DNA from: CAWAYR01 sp050250955
Lineage (GTDB): Bacteria > Acidobacteriota > Vicinamibacteria > Vicinamibacterales > UBA2999
Direction of reading: 5' to 3'
DNA length: 64,000 nucleotides
NCBI GenBank assembly: GCA_050250955.1
Contig: JBFWNR010000010.1
Coordinates: 124,001-188,000, forward strand
Shown here: positions 50,996 through 59,700 of the stretch, piece after piece
How the letters are laid out: each line of letters opens with the position of its first letter
Numbering within the stretch: position 1 is the first letter of the stretch
Notes under the pieces: model-generated
Databases searched by the model: none
Seen by the model: the letters and a program-made list of their open reading frames with translations, nothing else
Told to the model about the DNA's origin: nothing
Translations under genes and position numbers: made by a program

Positions 50996-51379
50996 TCAGC
51001 CGAGCCGCGGCTCGGACATCAGCGCCAGCGTGTTGCCCTCGGTGTCGGCGAACGGCGCCAGCCACACTTCGCGGTCGGCCAGCGTGGCGATCTTCTTCGG
51101 CGTGTCGCTGAAGACGACGCCGCGCCCGGTGAGGGCCTGGTGGGCGGCCGCGATGTCGTCCACGGCGAAGTAGAGCACCGAGCCGGGGTGATCGTGACCC
51201 GGCGAGGGCGGCGACAGCATCAGCCGCACGCCGCCGCAGTCGAAGAAGGCCAGGTGCGGCGGCGCCGTGAACAGCAGCGGCACGCCGAGAGCGTCGCGGT
51301 AGAAGGCCACGGCCCGATCGATGTCCTTGATCGGCTGGGCGATCTGGTGGATCCGTCCGAGTCCCGGCGTCACAGCCAT
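50996..51379 (-). CDS. VOC-superfamily protein (glyoxalase/bleomycin-resistance type)
   Basis: 127 residues with two beta-alpha-beta-beta-beta modules: GRIHQIAQPIKDIDRAVAFYRDALGVPLLF, then VLYFAVDDIAAAHQALTGRGV, each quoted in part. His4 in GRIHQIA and a terminal Glu in DTEGNTLALM are likely metal ligands. Could be a lyase or small-molecule binding protein. It is divergent from a MarR regulator across a perfect palindrome, so it is probably controlled by it. Confidence 0.85.
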   Translation of the reverse strand: MAVTPGLGRIHQIAQPIKDIDRAVAFYRDALGVPLLFTAPPHLAFFDCGGVRLMLSPPSPGHDHPGSVLYFAVDDIAAAHQALTGRGVVFSDTPKKIATLADREVWLAPFADTEGNTLALMSEPRLG

Positions 51380-51429
51380 ACGTCCCTCCCGCCTGCCCGC
51401 GCGTCGGGCCCGGCTACGCCGGCTATTGA

Positions 51430-51443
51430 TTAGCCTAGGCTAA
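51430..51443. promoter_or_regulatory. Perfect palindrome between VOC and marR genes
   Basis: TTAGCCTAGGCTAA, 14 bases, inside an AT-rich patch 19 bases upstream of the MarR start and 51 upstream of the VOC start. MarR regulators bind such dyads and often repress both divergent genes. Confidence 0.65.
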
Positions 51444-51461
51444 CTAATTCATACTGCCGGT

Positions 51462-51935
51462 ATGGCGCGGCAATCAAGCGGAAAAGACCGGGGCTCGGGC
51501 GCTCCGCCGGCGCGGCGCCGGCGGGCGGTGGCCGACGCGCTCCACTCGGCGGCCGTCCACCTGCTGCGGCGGGTGCGGGCCGAGGACGAGGAAGCCGGGA
51601 TCGGCCCGGCGCGGCTCTCGGCGCTGTCGGTGCTGGTGTTCGCCGGCCCGCAGCGGCTCACCGAGCTGGCCCGCGCCGAACAGGTCACGCCGCCGACGAT
51701 GACCAAGGTGGTGACCGGCCTCGAGTCCGGCGGGCTGGCCCGGCGGGCCGCCGATCCGGCCGACGCCCGCGCCGTCCGCGTCGCGGCCACGCCGCGCGGC
51801 CGGCGGCTGCTCGTCGACGGCCGGCGGCGCCGGGTCGACCGCCTGGCCCGCGGGCTGTCGACGTTGCTCGACGAGGAACTCGACGTCCTGGCCCACGCCG
51901 CCGCCCTCATCGAGCGGGTGGCCGGCCGGCTCTGA
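51462..51935 (+). CDS. MarR-family regulator
   Basis: 157 residues, an Arg-rich N-terminal tail then the MarR winged helix: LSALSVLVFAGPQRLTELARAEQVTPPTM (in part), recognition helix around TMTKVVTGLESGGL and the wing ADPADARAVRVAATPRG. Probable repressor of itself and the VOC gene. The next gene is an orphan permease 50 bases away that it might also influence. Confidence 0.87.
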   Translation: MARQSSGKDRGSGAPPARRRRAVADALHSAAVHLLRRVRAEDEEAGIGPARLSALSVLVFAGPQRLTELARAEQVTPPTMTKVVTGLESGGLARRAADPADARAVRVAATPRGRRLLVDGRRRRVDRLARGLSTLLDEELDVLAHAAALIERVAGRL

Positions 51936-51985
51936 GCCGCGGATCGGTGAACGCCGGGGCCGGTTCCGCCGTAGTCTCTTCCGAC

Positions 51986-54454
51986 ATGGGCCTCATCCTC
52001 CAGGACATCCGCGTCGGTGTTCGTCAACTGGCCCACCGGCCGGCCTTCGCCGCCGCGGCGATCCTGTCGCTGGCCCTCGGCATCGGCGCCGTGACGACGC
52101 TGTTCACCGTCGTCAACGCCGTGCTGTTCAAGTCCAGCCCGCTGGCCGAGCCCGATCGCCTGGTCGAGGTCTATTCCGGCCGCAGCGACTTCCCGCAGAT
52201 GACCACGTCGTATCCCGACTACCTGGCGCTCGGCGCCGAGGTGGCGGCGTTCCAGGCGGTCGCCGCCCACGCCTTCGTGCGCGGCGTGCTGTCCACCAGC
52301 GACCGGCCGCTGCTGGTCACCGGCGAGGCGGTCACCGCCAACTACTTCACGGTGCTCGGCATCGCGCCGCGCGTCGGCCGCAGCTTCACGCCCGAGGAGG
52401 CGCGCGCCGCCGGGGCGGCCGCGGTGGCCGTCGTCAGCCACGGGCTGTGGCAGCGGCAGCTCGGCGGCCGGCCGGACGTGGACGGCTCCACCGTCCGGCT
52501 GTCGGGCCTCGAGTACGAGGTGATCGGCGTGGCGCCGCCCGAGTTCCCGGGCACGGTGCCGGGCATCGCCACCGACTTCTGGGTGCCGGTCACGATGGTC
52601 GAGCGCCTGCAGTTCACCGGCATGCAGTGGACCGGCGACGACGAGGCCGCCGGCAGCCGGCTCGACCAGCGCGCCACGCGCTGGCTGTTCGTCAAGGGGC
52701 GGCTGGCCCCCGGCCGCACCGTGGCCGAGGCGCGCGCCGAGTGCGAGGCGCTCTACGCGCGGTTGACGGCAGCCCATCCCGACACCAACGAGAAGGTGGC
52801 GGTCAGCGTCGTGCCGGCCGGCAACGTGCGCTTCCACCCGATGCTCGATGGCTACGTACGCGCCGCCAGCGCCGGCCTGCTCGCCGCGGTCGGCCTGGTG
52901 CTGCTCATCGCCTGCGCCAACGTGGCCGCGCTGCTGCTGGCGCGCGGGACGGCGCGGCGCCGCGAACTGGCCGTGCGGGCGGCCGTCGGCGCCGGCCGCG
53001 GCCGGCTGGTCGCCCAGCTGCTCAGCGAGGGCCTGGTGCTGGCTGCAGCGGGCGGGGTCGTCGGGATCCTCCTGGCGTGGTGGGCGGGACGGGCCCTGGG
53101 CGCCGTCGGCAGCGACCTGCTCCCGCTGCGTACGGCCTTCGACTTCTCGATCGACGGGACGGTGCTCGCCGTGGCGGTCGCGGTCTCGACGGTGACGGCG
53201 CTCATCTTCGGGCTGGTGCCGGCGTGGTCGGCGTCGCGACCCGACCTGGTGCCGGCCCTCAAGGACCTGCCCGAAGGCGATGGCGGCCGTCGGCTCACGC
53301 TGCGCGATGCGCTGGTGGTCGGCCAGCTCGCCCTGTCGCTCGTGTTGCTGGTGGCCGGCGCGCTCCTCGCCCGCGGCGCCGTCGTCGCCCGCGGCACCCA
53401 GCTGGGGTTCGACCCCGGCAGAATCGCCACGCTGTCGTTCAACCTGCAGATGAACGGCTACGACGAGGCCGGGGCGATGGCGTTTCGCGAACGCGTGCTG
53501 ACCGCCGTGCGGGCGCTGCCCGGGGTGACTGCCGCCGCGCTGGCCACCCGCCTGCCGATGGCGGCCGACATCAACATGGAGGGCGTGACCGTGGACGGCC
53601 ATCACGCGCCCGGTGACGAGCCTACGCCGATCGACGCCGTCCACGTCGGCGCCGGCTACTTCGAGGCCGTCGGCGTGCCGCTGGTCGCCGGCCGGGCGTT
53701 CACCGCGGCCGAGATCGCCGAGGTGCGGCCGGTGGCCGTCGTCAACGAGACCTTCGCGCGAACCTACTGGCCGGAGCGTTCGGCGGTCGGCCAGGTGTTC
53801 CACCCCGGCGATCTCGACCAGCCCGCCGTCGAAGTGATCGGCGTCGCCCGCGATCACAAGGTGCGGTCGGTGGGGGAGCCGCCCCGCCCCTATCTCCATC
53901 GACCGCTCGGTCGCGGCCGCAGCGTCGGCCTGGTGGTGCGGACCGCCGGGCCGGCCGCCGCGGCCCTGCCGATGCTGCGCGATGCGGTGTGGCAGCTGGA
54001 ACCCGACGTCGTCTTCACCGAGGAAGGCGCCGCCACCGACGCGGTCGAGACGACCACGGCGCCGACCCGGATTGGCGCCGTGCTCCTGGCCGGGCTCGGC
54101 GCCCTGGCGCTGCTGCTGGCGGCGGTCGGACTGTACGGCGTGGTCGCCTACTCGGTCAGCCTGCGCACCCGCGAGGTCGGCATCCGGCTGGCGCTCGGCG
54201 CCGAGCGCGGCCAGGTGCTGCGCATGATCCTCCGCCAGGGGCTTCGCCTGGCACTCATCGGGACGGCGATCGGCGCGGTCGCGGCGGCGGCGGTCGGGCG
54301 CGTGCTGGAGTCGCTGCTCTACGGCGTCAGCGCCGTCGATCCAATCGCCTACGCGGTCGCGGCCGCCGTCCTCCTGGTCGTGGCGGTCCTGGCCAACCTG
54401 GCCCCGGCCATCGCCGCCTCGCGGCTGGCGCCGGCGGCGACGCTGCGCGCCTGA
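51986..54454 (+). CDS. FtsX/MacB-type orphan permease (ADOP)
   Basis: 822 residues from ATG 51986 (the ATG at 51947 adds 13 residues without membrane start logic). Layout: LILQDIRVGVRQLAHRPAF lead helix, MacB-PCD domain, helices near 290-420, second PCD, terminal helices ending ASRLAPAATLRA. It is the second such permease in the window; no ATPase gene accompanies it. Its stop is 4 bases from that of the convergent GNAT gene. Confidence 0.88.
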   Translation: MGLILQDIRVGVRQLAHRPAFAAAAILSLALGIGAVTTLFTVVNAVLFKSSPLAEPDRLVEVYSGRSDFPQMTTSYPDYLALGAEVAAFQAVAAHAFVRGVLSTSDRPLLVTGEAVTANYFTVLGIAPRVGRSFTPEEARAAGAAAVAVVSHGLWQRQLGGRPDVDGSTVRLSGLEYEVIGVAPPEFPGTVPGIATDFWVPVTMVERLQFTGMQWTGDDEAAGSRLDQRATRWLFVKGRLAPGRTVAEARAECEALYARLTAAHPDTNEKVAVSVVPAGNVRFHPMLDGYVRAASAGLLAAVGLVLLIACANVAALLLARGTARRRELAVRAAVGAGRGRLVAQLLSEGLVLAAAGGVVGILLAWWAGRALGAVGSDLLPLRTAFDFSIDGTVLAVAVAVSTVTALIFGLVPAWSASRPDLVPALKDLPEGDGGRRLTLRDALVVGQLALSLVLLVAGALLARGAVVARGTQLGFDPGRIATLSFNLQMNGYDEAGAMAFRERVLTAVRALPGVTAAALATRLPMAADINMEGVTVDGHHAPGDEPTPIDAVHVGAGYFEAVGVPLVAGRAFTAAEIAEVRPVAVVNETFARTYWPERSAVGQVFHPGDLDQPAVEVIGVARDHKVRSVGEPPRPYLHRPLGRGRSVGLVVRTAGPAAAALPMLRDAVWQLEPDVVFTEEGAATDAVETTTAPTRIGAVLLAGLGALALLLAAVGLYGVVAYSVSLRTREVGIRLALGAERGQVLRMILRQGLRLALIGTAIGAVAAAAVGRVLESLLYGVSAVDPIAYAVAAAVLLVVAVLANLAPAIAASRLAPAATLRA

Positions 54455-54458
54455 CCGC

Positions 54459-54962
54459 TCACGCCTCCACGTCGTAGGTCTCGACGTGCGTCACGTCGAG
54501 TCCGCGGGCGCGGTAGTTGGCCAGGGCGGCGGGGTGATCGAGCGACGAGGTGTGCAGCCAGACGCGGGTCGGCTGACGCTGCCAGGCGGTGCGCAGCGTC
54601 TCGGTCAGCAGCGCGCCGCCCACGCCCCGGCCGATGAACCCCGGCAGCAGGCCGAAGTACGCCACTTCCACCGACCCGTCGGGCCAGGTGCGCAGCTCGA
54701 AGTAGCCGGCGAGTCGATCCTCGAGATGCGCCGTCCACACCTCGACGCCGGGCTGGGCCAGGTGGGCGCGGATGTCGTCGTCGCTCCACGCCGCGCGATC
54801 CACCCAGTGGTAGGCCGCGCCGACCCCGTGGTACAGGGCACGGTAGCGCTCCGGCGGGCACGGCACCTCGATCTGCAGGGTCAGGCCGGCCACCGGCGCG
54901 GCCGGTCGCAGGCGCGCCGGGTCGCGCATCTCGAGATAGGTGCGGGTCGCCCGGCCGGTCAC
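54459..54962 (-). CDS. GNAT-family N-acetyltransferase
   Basis: 167 residues from GTG 54962, overlapping the nhaA stop (GTGA); ATG 54929 is an alternative. The acetyl-CoA motif is visible as VAYFGLLPGFIGRGVGGAL (variant of Q/RxxGxG/A), with HTSSLDHPAALANYRARGL near the end, typical of GNAT motif B. Substrate unknown. Translational coupling with nhaA is probably only positional. Confidence 0.85.
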   Translation of the reverse strand: MTGRATRTYLEMRDPARLRPAAPVAGLTLQIEVPCPPERYRALYHGVGAAYHWVDRAAWSDDDIRAHLAQPGVEVWTAHLEDRLAGYFELRTWPDGSVEVAYFGLLPGFIGRGVGGALLTETLRTAWQRQPTRVWLHTSSLDHPAALANYRARGLDVTHVETYDVEA

Positions 54963-56251
54963 CCGCGCCCCGCCATCGCCCGCCTGACCATCAGGGTCCC
55001 GATCGCGGCGGCCACGCCGGAGGCGACGAAGATGCCCAGTTGGGCGGCGGCGAAGCGCGGCCCGCCGCCGAAGGCCAGGCCGGCGATGAAGAGCGACATC
55101 GTGAAGCCGATGCCGGCGATCGCGGCGGCGCCGAGCAGCATCGGCCAGGTCACCTGCGCCGGCAGCGACGCCCAGCCGGCGCGGCACGCCAGCCAGGAGG
55201 CGGCACCGATGCCGAGCGGCTTGCCGACGACCAGTCCCACGGCCACGGCGAGGGCGCTGAGGTTGTCGCCGCCCGTGGTGAGCGGCACGCCGGCGTTGGC
55301 CAGGGCGAACACCGGCATCACCGCGAACACGATGGTGCGGTGCAGGGCGTGCTCGAGCCGCAGCAGCGGGGCGGTGACGGCGTCGCTCGCCGACTCGAGC
55401 GCGTGCAGGGCTTCCTGCTGCCCCTTGCTGGTGATGATCTGCAGGTCGCCGGTCTCGGTGCGGTCGAACTCGTCGAGAATCGCCCGCGATGCCGCCGAGA
55501 ACTCGGCGGCATTCACCCGCGTTCGTATCGGCACGGTGAAGGCGGTGAGCACGCCGGCCACGGTGGCGTGCACGCCCGACTCGTGGATGAAGAACCACAA
55601 CACCGTGCCGAGGCCCAGGTAGACCCCGAGGTGCCGGACGTGGAGCCGGTTGGCCAGGACCATCGCGGCCAGGACTGCGGCGGCCATCGCCAGCGCCTCG
55701 GCGTGCACGCTGGCGGTGTAGAAGATCGCGATCACCAGGATCGCGGCCATGTCGTCGACGATGGCCAGGGCGGCGAGAAACACCTTGAGGCCGCTCGGGG
55801 CCGACGGCGCGGCCAGGGCCAGGACGCCCAGCGCGAAGGCGATGTCGGTGGCGGTGGGCACCGCCCAGCCGACGCGGGCGTCGGGGGGGGCCAGGGCGAA
55901 GTACAACGCCGCCGGGGCAATCACCCCGCCCAGCGCCGCGACGATCGGCAGCGCGGCCTGCTGGCGCGACGACAGCTCGCCAACCAGGAACTCGCGCTTG
56001 ATTTCCAGCCCGACCAGCAGGAAGAAGACGGCCATCAGCCCGTCGTTGATCCACTGTTGGGCGGTGAGGGTCAGCGGGTGCCCCTCCGGACCGGCGACCA
56101 GCCGGGTCGCCAGCAGCCCCTCGTAACCCTCGGCCCACGGCGAGTTGGCGACGACCAGCGCGACCACCGCCGCCGCCACCAGGGCGATGCCGCCGACCGC
56201 TTCGGTGTCGATGAAGTTCTGGAAGAAGGTGCGGGGCGCCGGCGCGGGCAT
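54959..56251 (-). CDS. nhaA: Na+/H+ antiporter NhaA
   Basis: 430 residues from ATG 56251; the frame extends further upstream to 56395 but through the TetR operator. Twelve membrane segments expected. Family signatures: VGLEIKREFLVGEL, PTATDIAFALGVLAL and the ion-binding Asp pair in ALAIVDDMAAILVIAIFY, then GIGFTMSLFIAGLAF near the end. It exchanges external protons for cytosolic sodium. Divergent from a TetR gene. Confidence 0.93.
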   Translation of the reverse strand: MPAPAPRTFFQNFIDTEAVGGIALVAAAVVALVVANSPWAEGYEGLLATRLVAGPEGHPLTLTAQQWINDGLMAVFFLLVGLEIKREFLVGELSSRQQAALPIVAALGGVIAPAALYFALAPPDARVGWAVPTATDIAFALGVLALAAPSAPSGLKVFLAALAIVDDMAAILVIAIFYTASVHAEALAMAAAVLAAMVLANRLHVRHLGVYLGLGTVLWFFIHESGVHATVAGVLTAFTVPIRTRVNAAEFSAASRAILDEFDRTETGDLQIITSKGQQEALHALESASDAVTAPLLRLEHALHRTIVFAVMPVFALANAGVPLTTGGDNLSALAVAVGLVVGKPLGIGAASWLACRAGWASLPAQVTWPMLLGAAAIAGIGFTMSLFIAGLAFGGGPRFAAAQLGIFVASGVAAAIGTLMVRRAMAGRG

Positions 56252-56330
56252 GGTCGATGATAGCCAGTCGGCCGACCGTCCCGGGGCGCCCCGGTCCTTG
56301 ACAGGCGGGCTCGCGCGGCCGCACACTCCG

Positions 56331-56346
56331 ATGAATCCGGATTCAT
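56331..56346. promoter_or_regulatory. Perfect palindrome upstream of tetR gene
   Basis: ATGAATCCGGATTCAT, 16 bases, ending 3 bases before the TetR ATG and 79 bases upstream of nhaA. A TTGACA at 56298 may be a -35 box. Likely TetR operator, possibly also governing nhaA. Confidence 0.65.
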
Positions 56347-56349
56347 GCG

Positions 56350-57012
56350 ATGAACGCCGAGCCAGCCCTGCGCGAGCGCCTGCGCCAGTCGACACGTGAC
56401 GCCATCCTCGCGGCGGCGGCTGACGCCTTCAACGGCCCCGACGGCGCCGCGGCACGGATGGAGGACATCGCCGCCGGGGCGGGCATCGCTGTCGGCACCC
56501 TGTACAACTACTTCCGCGATCGCCAGGCGCTGGTCACGGCCGTGCTGCAGTCGCGGACACAGGGCCTGCTCGACGCGCTCGACCGGGTCGTGGACGACGC
56601 CACGGCGTCGGCCGGCGCGGCGCCGCACCGTTTCGGGGCCGACCTCCACCGGTTCGTCGCCGTGCTCACCGCGCACAGCGATCGTCACCGGGTGCTGATG
56701 CTGAGCGTCATCGACGAGGGCCTGCAGCACGGCATCGACGCGTCGGCGATGCACCGCCAGCACACCGTGGCCACCCAGCTCATTGCCCGCGCCGCCCGGC
56801 TGCTCGCCTTCGGCGTCGAATCCGGGGTGCTGCGGCCCGCCGCGCCCAGCCTCTACGCGGCGATGCTGCTCGGCATGGTCCGGGCCGTGGCGATGACGAC
56901 CCTGGTCCGCGGCGATGCCGGGCTGGCCGATCGCGCCGACGACATCGTCCGGGTGTTCCTGAACGGCGCCGCGAGGCCGCCGTCCGCCGAGGAGGTTCCG
57001 CCGACGCCATGA
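56350..57012 (+). CDS. TetR-family repressor
   Basis: 220 residues from ATG 56350. N-terminal HTH: RDAILAAAADAFNGPDGAAARMEDIAAGAGIAVGTLYNYFRDRQALV (shortened here to AGIAVGTLYNYFRDRQALV region), standard for TetR. The C-terminal ligand domain is helical. The palindrome just before its start suggests autorepression. Overlaps the next gene by 4 bases, so a three-gene unit with the secreted protein and the haem c fusion is possible. Confidence 0.87.
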   Translation: MNAEPALRERLRQSTRDAILAAAADAFNGPDGAAARMEDIAAGAGIAVGTLYNYFRDRQALVTAVLQSRTQGLLDALDRVVDDATASAGAAPHRFGADLHRFVAVLTAHSDRHRVLMLSVIDEGLQHGIDASAMHRQHTVATQLIARAARLLAFGVESGVLRPAAPSLYAAMLLGMVRAVAMTTLVRGDAGLADRADDIVRVFLNGAARPPSAEEVPPTP

Positions 57013-57881
57013 GCCGCCGTCTCTCCGTTTCCGCCCCGCGTCGCGTCATCGCCGCCACGGCACTGGTTGCCGTGGCGTGGACCCTGGCCGTCGGCGCGCA
57101 GTCGACGGTGCCGTCCCAGGCCCCGCTGCCGCTCGACCCCGCCCGCGAGCGTGGCGTCAGCGTCACGCCGGCCTACGAAGGCTGGTACACGAACGCCGAC
57201 GGGAGCTACAGCCTGCTGGTCGGCTACTTCAACCGCAACCGCAGCCAGACGCTCGACATCCCGGTCGGCCCGAACAACAAGATCGAGCCCGGGCCGATCG
57301 ACCAGGGCCAGCCGACCCACTTCCAGGTCGGCCGCCAGTGGGGGGTGTTCGTCATCAAGGTGCCGAAGGACTTCGGCACCAAGGCGATCACGTGGACGAT
57401 CACCTCCAACGGCGAGACCCAGTCGATCCCGCTGACGCTCAACCGCAACTACCCGATCGAGCCCTACGAAGAGAAGGGGATGGGCAACAAGCCGCCGGTG
57501 TTCACCTTCGGCGGCACGACCTACACGGGACCGCCCACCGCGGTGGCCGCCACCCTCACCGGCACGGTCGGCGAGCCGGTGGCGATCAGCTTCGTGGTCG
57601 CCGACCCGAAGCAGACCAAGCAGGGCTCGGAGCGGCGGACGTCGCGCAGCCCCGGGGTGGCCACGGTGTCGTTCCACAAGTTCCGCGGCCCGGGCACCGT
57701 CACCTTCGAGCCGGCCCGCATCGCCACCAAGGCCCAGGACGAGACGGTCGCCACCAAGGCGGTGTTCAGCGCCGCCGGCGAGTACCTGCTCCGCGTGCAG
57801 GGCAACGACGAGTCGGGCGAAGGCGGCGCCGGGTTCCAGTGCTGCTGGACGAACACCTACGTGAAAGTCACCGTGAAGTAG
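57009..57881 (+). CDS. Secreted beta-rich protein of unknown function
   Basis: 290 residues, signal peptide about 1-30. After a short linker the protein has EGWYTNADGSYSLLVGYFNRN and PNNKIEPGPIDQGQPTHFQV, then an Ig-like half with GEYLLRVQGNDESGEGGAG and a terminal CCW pair. This protein type is often encoded next to PHM-like haem c proteins in acidobacteria, as here, but I know of no tested function. Confidence 0.7.
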   Translation: MSRRLSVSAPRRVIAATALVAVAWTLAVGAQSTVPSQAPLPLDPARERGVSVTPAYEGWYTNADGSYSLLVGYFNRNRSQTLDIPVGPNNKIEPGPIDQGQPTHFQVGRQWGVFVIKVPKDFGTKAITWTITSNGETQSIPLTLNRNYPIEPYEEKGMGNKPPVFTFGGTTYTGPPTAVAATLTGTVGEPVAISFVVADPKQTKQGSERRTSRSPGVATVSFHKFRGPGTVTFEPARIATKAQDETVATKAVFSAAGEYLLRVQGNDESGEGGAGFQCCWTNTYVKVTVK

Positions 57882-57910
57882 CGGAGCGCAGTGATGACGA
57901 GGAGCGCGCG

Positions 57911-59233
57911 ATGATGAAGCGTGACACGTTCGGACGGGTGAGTGGCGCGGCCGGCCTGCTGCTGGCCCTGACGATGGGCGGCGCCGGCACGGCGGCGGCG
58001 CAGACGGCGCCGACCTTCACCAGGGACGTCGCCCCGATCTTCCAACGCAAGTGCGAGGCCTGCCATCGGCCCGACTCGATCGCCCCGATGTCGCTGGTGA
58101 CCTGGCAGCAGGCGCGGCCGTGGGCCCGCTCGATCAAGGCCCGGGTCAGCGAGCACTCGATGCCGCCGTTCCAGATCGACCGCACCGTCGGCGTCACCAA
58201 GTTCAAGAACGACGACGGGCTGTCGGCTGAGGAACTCGCGACCATCGTCGCATGGGTGGACGCCGGGGCGCCGCAGGGCGATCCGAAGGACATGCCGCCG
58301 CCGGTCGAGTGGCCCAGCGACCAGGGCTGGAACTTTGCCAAGCTGTTCGGCCAGACCGAGCCCGACCTGGTGGTCAAGTCGCACGACTTCACCATGCCGG
58401 CCGTGGCCCAGGACGCCTGGGACGAGCGGGTGACGCCGTCGGGCGTGACCGAGCCGCGCTGGGTGCGGGCCATCGAGATCCGGCCGAGCACCCTGAAGGG
58501 CCGCAAGATCACCCACCACGCCATCGCCTATCTCGAGCAGGACGACCCGGGCGCGCCGCGCAGCCTGCTGCCGGTGCCGTTCATGGAATGGGCGGTCGGC
58601 AAGCAGGGCGAGCTGATGCGTCCCGACACCGGCAAGCTGCTGCTGCCGGGCTCGACGTTCCGCTGGGACATCCACTACTCGCAGGCCGGTGAGGAGATCA
58701 CCAGCAACGTCGAGATGGGCATCTACTTCTACCCCAAGGGCCAGGAGCCGACCTACCGCAACAACCTGTCGCTGGTGCCGGCGGCGCTCGGCAATCTCGA
58801 CATCCGGCCCAACCAGATCACGGTGACCGAAGGCTTCTTCCCGCTGCGCGACAACGCCCGGATCGAGAGCTTCCAGCCGCACATGCACCTGCGCGGCAAG
58901 GCGATGATGGTCGAGGCCATCCTGCCGACCGGCCAGCGGCAGGTGCTCAGCCACGTCGACGACTTCAACTTCCAGTGGATGACCACCTTCGTCTACGCCG
59001 ACGACGTCGCGCCGTTGCTGCCCAAGGGCACGCTGCTCAAGGTGACGGCGTGGCACGACAACACCACCGCCAAGAAGAGCAACCCCGACCCGAACCAGTG
59101 GGTGGGCTGGGGCGATCGCACCGTGGACGAGATGGCCCACGCCTGGATCAACATCGTCTACCTGAAGGACGACGAGTACAAGGCCGAGCAGGAGAAGCGC
59201 AAGGCGGTGACCACCACCGCCGACCGGCAGTAG
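57911..59233 (+). CDS. Haem c / PHM-like (Cu type II monooxygenase-like) fusion protein
   Basis: 440 residues from ATG 57911 (ATG 57914 also possible). Signal peptide 1-30. Residues ~33-110 carry one haem-binding motif CEACH with a later SMPPF Met ligand, a cytochrome-c-like domain. Residues 150-420 resemble the copper type II ascorbate-dependent monooxygenase fold: KITHHAIAYLEQ, FRWDIHYSQAG, FQPHMHLRGKAM and VTAWHDNT give the His and Met ligands expected for the two copper sites. Probably periplasmic and redox-active; substrate unknown. Confidence 0.8.
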   Translation: MMKRDTFGRVSGAAGLLLALTMGGAGTAAAQTAPTFTRDVAPIFQRKCEACHRPDSIAPMSLVTWQQARPWARSIKARVSEHSMPPFQIDRTVGVTKFKNDDGLSAEELATIVAWVDAGAPQGDPKDMPPPVEWPSDQGWNFAKLFGQTEPDLVVKSHDFTMPAVAQDAWDERVTPSGVTEPRWVRAIEIRPSTLKGRKITHHAIAYLEQDDPGAPRSLLPVPFMEWAVGKQGELMRPDTGKLLLPGSTFRWDIHYSQAGEEITSNVEMGIYFYPKGQEPTYRNNLSLVPAALGNLDIRPNQITVTEGFFPLRDNARIESFQPHMHLRGKAMMVEAILPTGQRQVLSHVDDFNFQWMTTFVYADDVAPLLPKGTLLKVTAWHDNTTAKKSNPDPNQWVGWGDRTVDEMAHAWINIVYLKDDEYKAEQEKRKAVTTTADRQ

Positions 59234-59253
59234 CACGGCCGCACGCCCCCGCA

Positions 59254-59287
59254 AACGCCGGACGCGGGACACCGCGTCCGGCGTTTT
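59254..59287 (+). terminator. Rho-independent terminator after haem c/PHM-like gene
   Basis: Perfect 13-bp arms AACGCCGGACGCG and CGCGTCCGGCGTT around GGACAC, followed by TT. Lies 21 bases after the stop codon. The best terminator in the window. Confidence 0.85.
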
Positions 59288-59330
59288 CCGTGTACGCCGC
59301 CAACCTTCCGCTGGCCCCGCCCGTCGAAGG

Positions 59331-59344
59331 TCTACCTATGTAGA
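59331..59344. promoter_or_regulatory. Dyad upstream of PadR gene
   Basis: TCTAC-CTAT-GTAGA, 5-bp arms, 49 bases before the PadR start in an AT-rich patch. PadR proteins commonly bind short TAC...GTA dyads near their own promoters. Confidence 0.5.
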
Positions 59345-59393
59345 ATAAGGCCCCGGGCCGCCGGAATCGTCGCCGGCCCGGTGAGGAGGCGCC

Positions 59394-59699
59394 GTGCGTT
59401 TCACCTACCCGACCGCGCTGGTGCTGCAGGCCCTGCTCGACGGCCGGCACTACGGTTTCGACGTGATGGACGCCACCGGCCTGCCGAGCGGCACGGTCTA
59501 TCCCATCCTGCGCCGGCTGAACGCCGACGGCGTCGTCCGCTCCCGCTGGGAGCGCGAGGGCATCGCGCGGCAGGAGCAGCGGCCGCCGCGCCGCTACTAC
59601 GAGCTGACGCCCAGCGGCTCGGCGCTGGCCCGCGAGGCCATCCGACGGATGCAGCCCGCCGCAGTGGCTCGGCTCACGGCGCGCAAGGTCGGAGTCTGA
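59394..59699 (+). CDS. PadR-family regulator
   Basis: 101 residues from GTG 59394 following GAGGAG. PadR winged helix: ALVLQALLDGRHYGFDVMDATGLPSGTVYPILRRLNADGVV (in part GTVYPILRRLNADGVV), with wing RRYYELTPSGSALAREA. One base separates its stop from the permease ATG. In acidobacteria PadR genes habitually precede ADOP permeases and are assumed to control them. Confidence 0.9.
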   Translation: MRFTYPTALVLQALLDGRHYGFDVMDATGLPSGTVYPILRRLNADGVVRSRWEREGIARQEQRPPRRYYELTPSGSALAREAIRRMQPAAVARLTARKVGV

Positions 59700-59700
59700 G

